Below are positions 12,463 through 14,841 of a stretch of DNA of 14,841 nucleotides, piece after piece; within the stretch, counting starts at the first letter, position 1, and each line of letters starts with the position of its first letter. Position numbers and translations under genes: made by a program. Under the pieces are notes generated by a model. The model searched no databases and was not told the DNA's origin. It was given only the letters and a program-made list of their open reading frames with translations. Source of the stretch: Candidatus Fibrimonadales bacterium (lineage in GTDB: Bacteria > Fibrobacterota > Fibrobacteria > Fibrobacterales > Fibrobacteraceae). The stretch spans positions 1 to 14,841 of the forward strand of contig WRMM01000020.1 in the NCBI GenBank assembly GCA_009777135.1, read 5' to 3'.

Positions 12463-14819
12463 GCTTGACCTCCATACCACATTCCGTCAACAAGGTGCAT
12501 CAATTGCTCCAAATTAACCAGAACTGTCATTTTCTTTTTGATTAGGGCAGTGCCTTCCACGCCCTCTGCCTGATAGCTTTCTTTGTTGAGTTTAACCTCG
12601 TAATGACCGCTATCTATTAATTTTTCAACCAGCAAGCCATAAGGTTTGCGAGCGTTTTGCGGAATTAGAAAGAACATATTTTCCGGCTGTTCGCTGCTCT
12701 GAACATGGAGACCATCTTCCAAACGCACAACGCGCGTAGAAACTCCGTCCAAAGTTATATATTCTTGAGAGCCAATGCGTTCTATGGCAACTGTCTCTAT
12801 AGCTTCCACGCGCTTGACATCTTGCATTGAAACGCCAAACTGCTCTTTGCCGCCATTGGAGAACAACAGCAGGGAACGTAGCTCGGTGCCATCTTCGGTT
12901 GTGGCTTTTTGTTTTTTGTTATCTTTTCCGCCGCCAACATCGCGCACATTATAATGCCTTGCAAGGCCAGTGGCATCTAAAATCATAGCTACCTTGCCAT
13001 CGCCAAGCACCGTTGCTCCAGAGTAGAGCGGGATGCTTTTCACAGCTCTGTGCATAGGCTTAACCACAATTTCTTCGCTGCCGTGGATGCGATCTATAAT
13101 CAAGCCAAAACGCAGGCTTCCTGAACGCAAAACTGCAAAGTTGAGCGAATAATGAATTGGGTGGCCGCCTTCTTCTGCTTCTTTATATTTCTCGGCCATT
13201 TCTTTGCGAGCCTCGGAATTTTGCTCCGTAACTTCGGAAAGAGTGTCTTCGTCAAACATTTTTTCTCTGGCAAGAGCCTCGCGCAAGCGAACCATCGGGA
13301 GCAGAGTATCGCGCAAACGGAACACTTCTCTTGCGCCTGCGCACTCAATTCTTGTAAATGCGTCTTTGTCGTAAAGGCAAACAAGTTCTTCCAAATTTAC
13401 TTGCGGAATTGCAAAACGCTCGTCGCCGCTTTGAACTATTAGAGAAGGTATTATTGCGAGTGTCAATGGCAAGCGCAGTTTCACAACCGAGCCTTCGCCT
13501 TCAATGGATGTCAAAGATACTGAGCCGCCGAATTTTTCAACGCCGGTTTTCACAACATCCATTCCCACGCCGCGCCCGGAAACATCGGTAATTGACGAGG
13601 CCGTGGAGAAACCTGGCAAAAGCACCAGATTGAGTATGTCTTGCTCGCTCATTCTTGAGATTTCATCTTCTGTTTTTAAACCTTTTTCCAAGCATTTCCG
13701 CCGGATAACTTCCTTCTTTAAACCCTTGCCGTCGTCCTTGATATCCACATGGATTTGTCCGCTTTCGTGGTATGCCGAGAGAGTTACTTTGCCAAATTCG
13801 GATTTGCCAGCGGCAATTCTGTCTTCTGGGTTTTCAACGCCGTGGTCGCAAGCATTGCGAACCAAGTGGGTTAGAGGGTCGCCAATGGCTTCCAAAATAT
13901 TTTTGTCTAGTTCAACTTCATCGCCCTCGGTCTCAAAGTCAATTTTTTTGCCAAGCTTGCGAGAAAGTTCGCGCACCATTCTAGAAAAACGAGAAAATAC
14001 GGTGCCAATGGGCTGCATTCGGGTGCGCATTATTGTCTCTTGAAGCTCCGTTGTAACAGAATCAAGGCTTTGGGTTATGCTGCGGAATGTGGAATCTGCC
14101 TGCTCTAGGTGCATTAGCTGTTGGTTGCGAACAAGAACAAGTTCTCCAGCCAGCATCATAAGGCGATCAAGGAGGTCAACTTTTATGCGCAAAAACTCTT
14201 CGTGTTTTCCGCCATTCTCTTGCTGTTTGCTGCCGTCATCTTGCGTTGGAGCTGGAGCTGCAGGCGTTGGCGTTGCTACTGGTTTTGGTTCGGACGCTGG
14301 CGCTGCAGGGGCTGGTTCTGCAGCCGCAAATTGCGCTAATTCCGGGAATTGAGCCAGTACATCTGCAACGGAGCGTTTTTCTTCTACCGGTTCTGGCTCT
14401 GCCTGAGCCTGAGGCGCAGGAGCCACTGCTTCTGGCACGTTTCCGCTGTTCAAATCTTTTAAGATAGTTACAAGTTCGCTAACATTTACGTTATTGCTTT
14501 TATTGACATCGTCAAACATATCGCTTAGCATATCGGTGCCTTCCATAAGAGCGTCTGACATGGGTTGAGTTATAGAGAGCCTGCCCTCGCGGAGCGAGTC
14601 CAAAAGACTCTCCATTGCATGGGTAAGCGTGCCGATGCTTGTTAAGCCTAAAAAGCCTGCAGAGCCTTTTATGGTATGTATAGCGCGAAACAATTCATTT
14701 ATAGAATTGAGCTTAACTTCACCCGTTTTTTGGATGTGCTCAAAAATCTCTTCTATCTTAATGAGATGCTCGCGAGATTCTTCAACATACTCTGCAAGAA
14801 TGTCATTATCAGTTTCCAC
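12459..14819 (-). CDS. cheA: CheA chemotaxis histidine kinase with two C-terminal CheW-like domains
   Basis: A 786-residue cytoplasmic histidine kinase. Domains in order: HPt/P1 (1-105) with the phosphorylated H48 in FRAIHTIKGSAGFLGL; a Pro/Ala-rich linker (about 130-205); P3 dimerisation (about 207-268, with LLDRLMMLAGELVLVRNQQL); P4 ATPase (about 270-450) with the N-box HLVRNACDHG (N322), G1 DIKDDGKG and G2 GRGVGMDVV. Then comes the P5 CheW-like domain (about 452-625), and a second CheW-like domain (about 647-782, SLLLFSNGGKEQFGV... to MTVLVNLEQL). No P2 (CheY-docking) domain fits in the linker. P5 carries a charged insertion (about 518-556). The start is GTG at 14819 with a perfect GGAGG (14825-14829) 5 nt upstream. 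Its promoter lies outside the window. It heads the cluster and overlaps cheW by 4 nt. Confidence 0.94.
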   Translation of the reverse strand: METDNDILAEYVEESREHLIKIEEIFEHIQKTGEVKLNSINELFRAIHTIKGSAGFLGLTSIGTLTHAMESLLDSLREGRLSITQPMSDALMEGTDMLSDMFDDVNKSNNVNVSELVTILKDLNSGNVPEAVAPAPQAQAEPEPVEEKRSVADVLAQFPELAQFAAAEPAPAAPASEPKPVATPTPAAPAPTQDDGSKQQENGGKHEEFLRIKVDLLDRLMMLAGELVLVRNQQLMHLEQADSTFRSITQSLDSVTTELQETIMRTRMQPIGTVFSRFSRMVRELSRKLGKKIDFETEGDEVELDKNILEAIGDPLTHLVRNACDHGVENPEDRIAAGKSEFGKVTLSAYHESGQIHVDIKDDGKGLKKEVIRRKCLEKGLKTEDEISRMSEQDILNLVLLPGFSTASSITDVSGRGVGMDVVKTGVEKFGGSVSLTSIEGEGSVVKLRLPLTLAIIPSLIVQSGDERFAIPQVNLEELVCLYDKDAFTRIECAGAREVFRLRDTLLPMVRLREALAREKMFDEDTLSEVTEQNSEARKEMAEKYKEAEEGGHPIHYSLNFAVLRSGSLRFGLIIDRIHGSEEIVVKPMHRAVKSIPLYSGATVLGDGKVAMILDATGLARHYNVRDVGGGKDNKKQKATTEDGTELRSLLLFSNGGKEQFGVSMQDVKRVEAIETVAIERIGSQEYITLDGVSTRVVRLEDGLHVQSSEQPENMFFLIPQNARKPYGLLVEKLIDSGHYEVKLNKESYQAEGVEGTALIKKKMTVLVNLEQLMHLVDGMWYGGQA
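12469..12473 (-). promoter_or_regulatory. Ribosome binding site (GGAGG) of cheW
   Basis: GGAGG lies 6 nt before the ATG at 12462, within the last codons of cheA. It sets the cheW start and supports coupled translation. Confidence 0.8.
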
Positions 14820-14824
14820 AAAAA

Positions 14825-14829
14825 CCTCC
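14825..14829 (-). promoter_or_regulatory. Ribosome binding site (GGAGG) supporting the GTG start of cheA
   Basis: GGAGG lies 5 nt before the GTG at 14819. The HPt domain begins directly after, so this start is well supported. The remaining upstream bases in the window (to 14841) are AT-rich and too short to judge for a promoter. Confidence 0.8.
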
Positions 14830-14841
14830 GTTATTAATATA

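Noticed and set aside
13504..14043. 179-codon plus-strand open frame
   Set aside because: Antisense shadow of the cheA kinase core. It is Ser/Pro-rich with no family pattern and no ribosome site.
1..14841. tRNA, rRNA, CRISPR, insertion sequence, phage or defence genes
   Set aside because: No cloverleaf, regularly spaced repeat, transposase, integrase or known defence motif was recognised on either strand. All long frames are accounted for by housekeeping families.

Overview
The window (14,841 bp, roughly mid-40s % GC by eye, densely coded) is a chromosomal segment of a Gram-negative bacterium. The outer-membrane lipid-transport permease MlaE, a CheA/CheW chemosensory pair, a class II (E. coli-type) ketol-acid reductoisomerase, the futalosine-route menaquinone enzyme MqnD, GlgC and a short chlamydial/Bacteroidota-type histone-H1-like protein together fit a non-proteobacterial diderm. 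Fibrobacterota or a nearby FCB-type lineage is my best guess, from gene content only and with low confidence. No tRNA, rRNA, CRISPR array, transposase, integrase or phage gene was seen.

Layout, left to right. (1) 1-932, minus: a 60-residue Hc1-like DNA-binding protein followed by an exported parallel beta-helix protein whose 3' end is outside the window. (2) 933-1083: divergent spacer with phased A/T tracts, a 12-bp perfect palindrome and an inverted repeat. (3) 1084-3532: xseB (plus) and comEC (minus) converge and overlap by 101 bp. (4) 3605-5856, minus: ilvC and mqnD, coupled by a 4-nt GTGA overlap. (5) 5857-7139: a short CAGGATTTT-type tandem repeat, then a class I aminotransferase (minus). 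(6) 7140-8492: a compact dyad in the divergent spacer, then a CorC/HlyC-family membrane protein (plus). (7) 8494-14819, minus: an apparent six-gene operon in the order cheA, cheW, frr, leucine-rich-repeat gene, glgC, mlaE. Its junctions are -4, 12, 3, 44 and 1 nt.

How the genes may work together. CheA (HPt, kinase core, two CheW-like domains, no visible P2 domain) and CheW form the core of a chemosensory array, but no receptor, CheY, CheB or CheR is in the window. They share an apparent transcript with ribosome recycling factor, a cytoplasmic-looking protein made of ten exact 23-residue LRRs, the first committed enzyme of glycogen synthesis, and a lipid-transport permease. No single pathway joins these. 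The LRR protein is the member with no assignable function. IlvC and the aminotransferase suggest an amino-acid metabolism cluster, with MqnD adding quinone synthesis. ComEC is the DNA-uptake channel and XseB the small subunit of exonuclease VII.

I did not find a clearly new defence or mobile system. The observations most worth a second look are the cheA-cheW-frr-LRR-glgC-mlaE gene order with its regular LRR protein, the tail-less H1-like protein beside phased A-tracts, the antisense overlap of comEC and xseB, and the double-CheW CheA.
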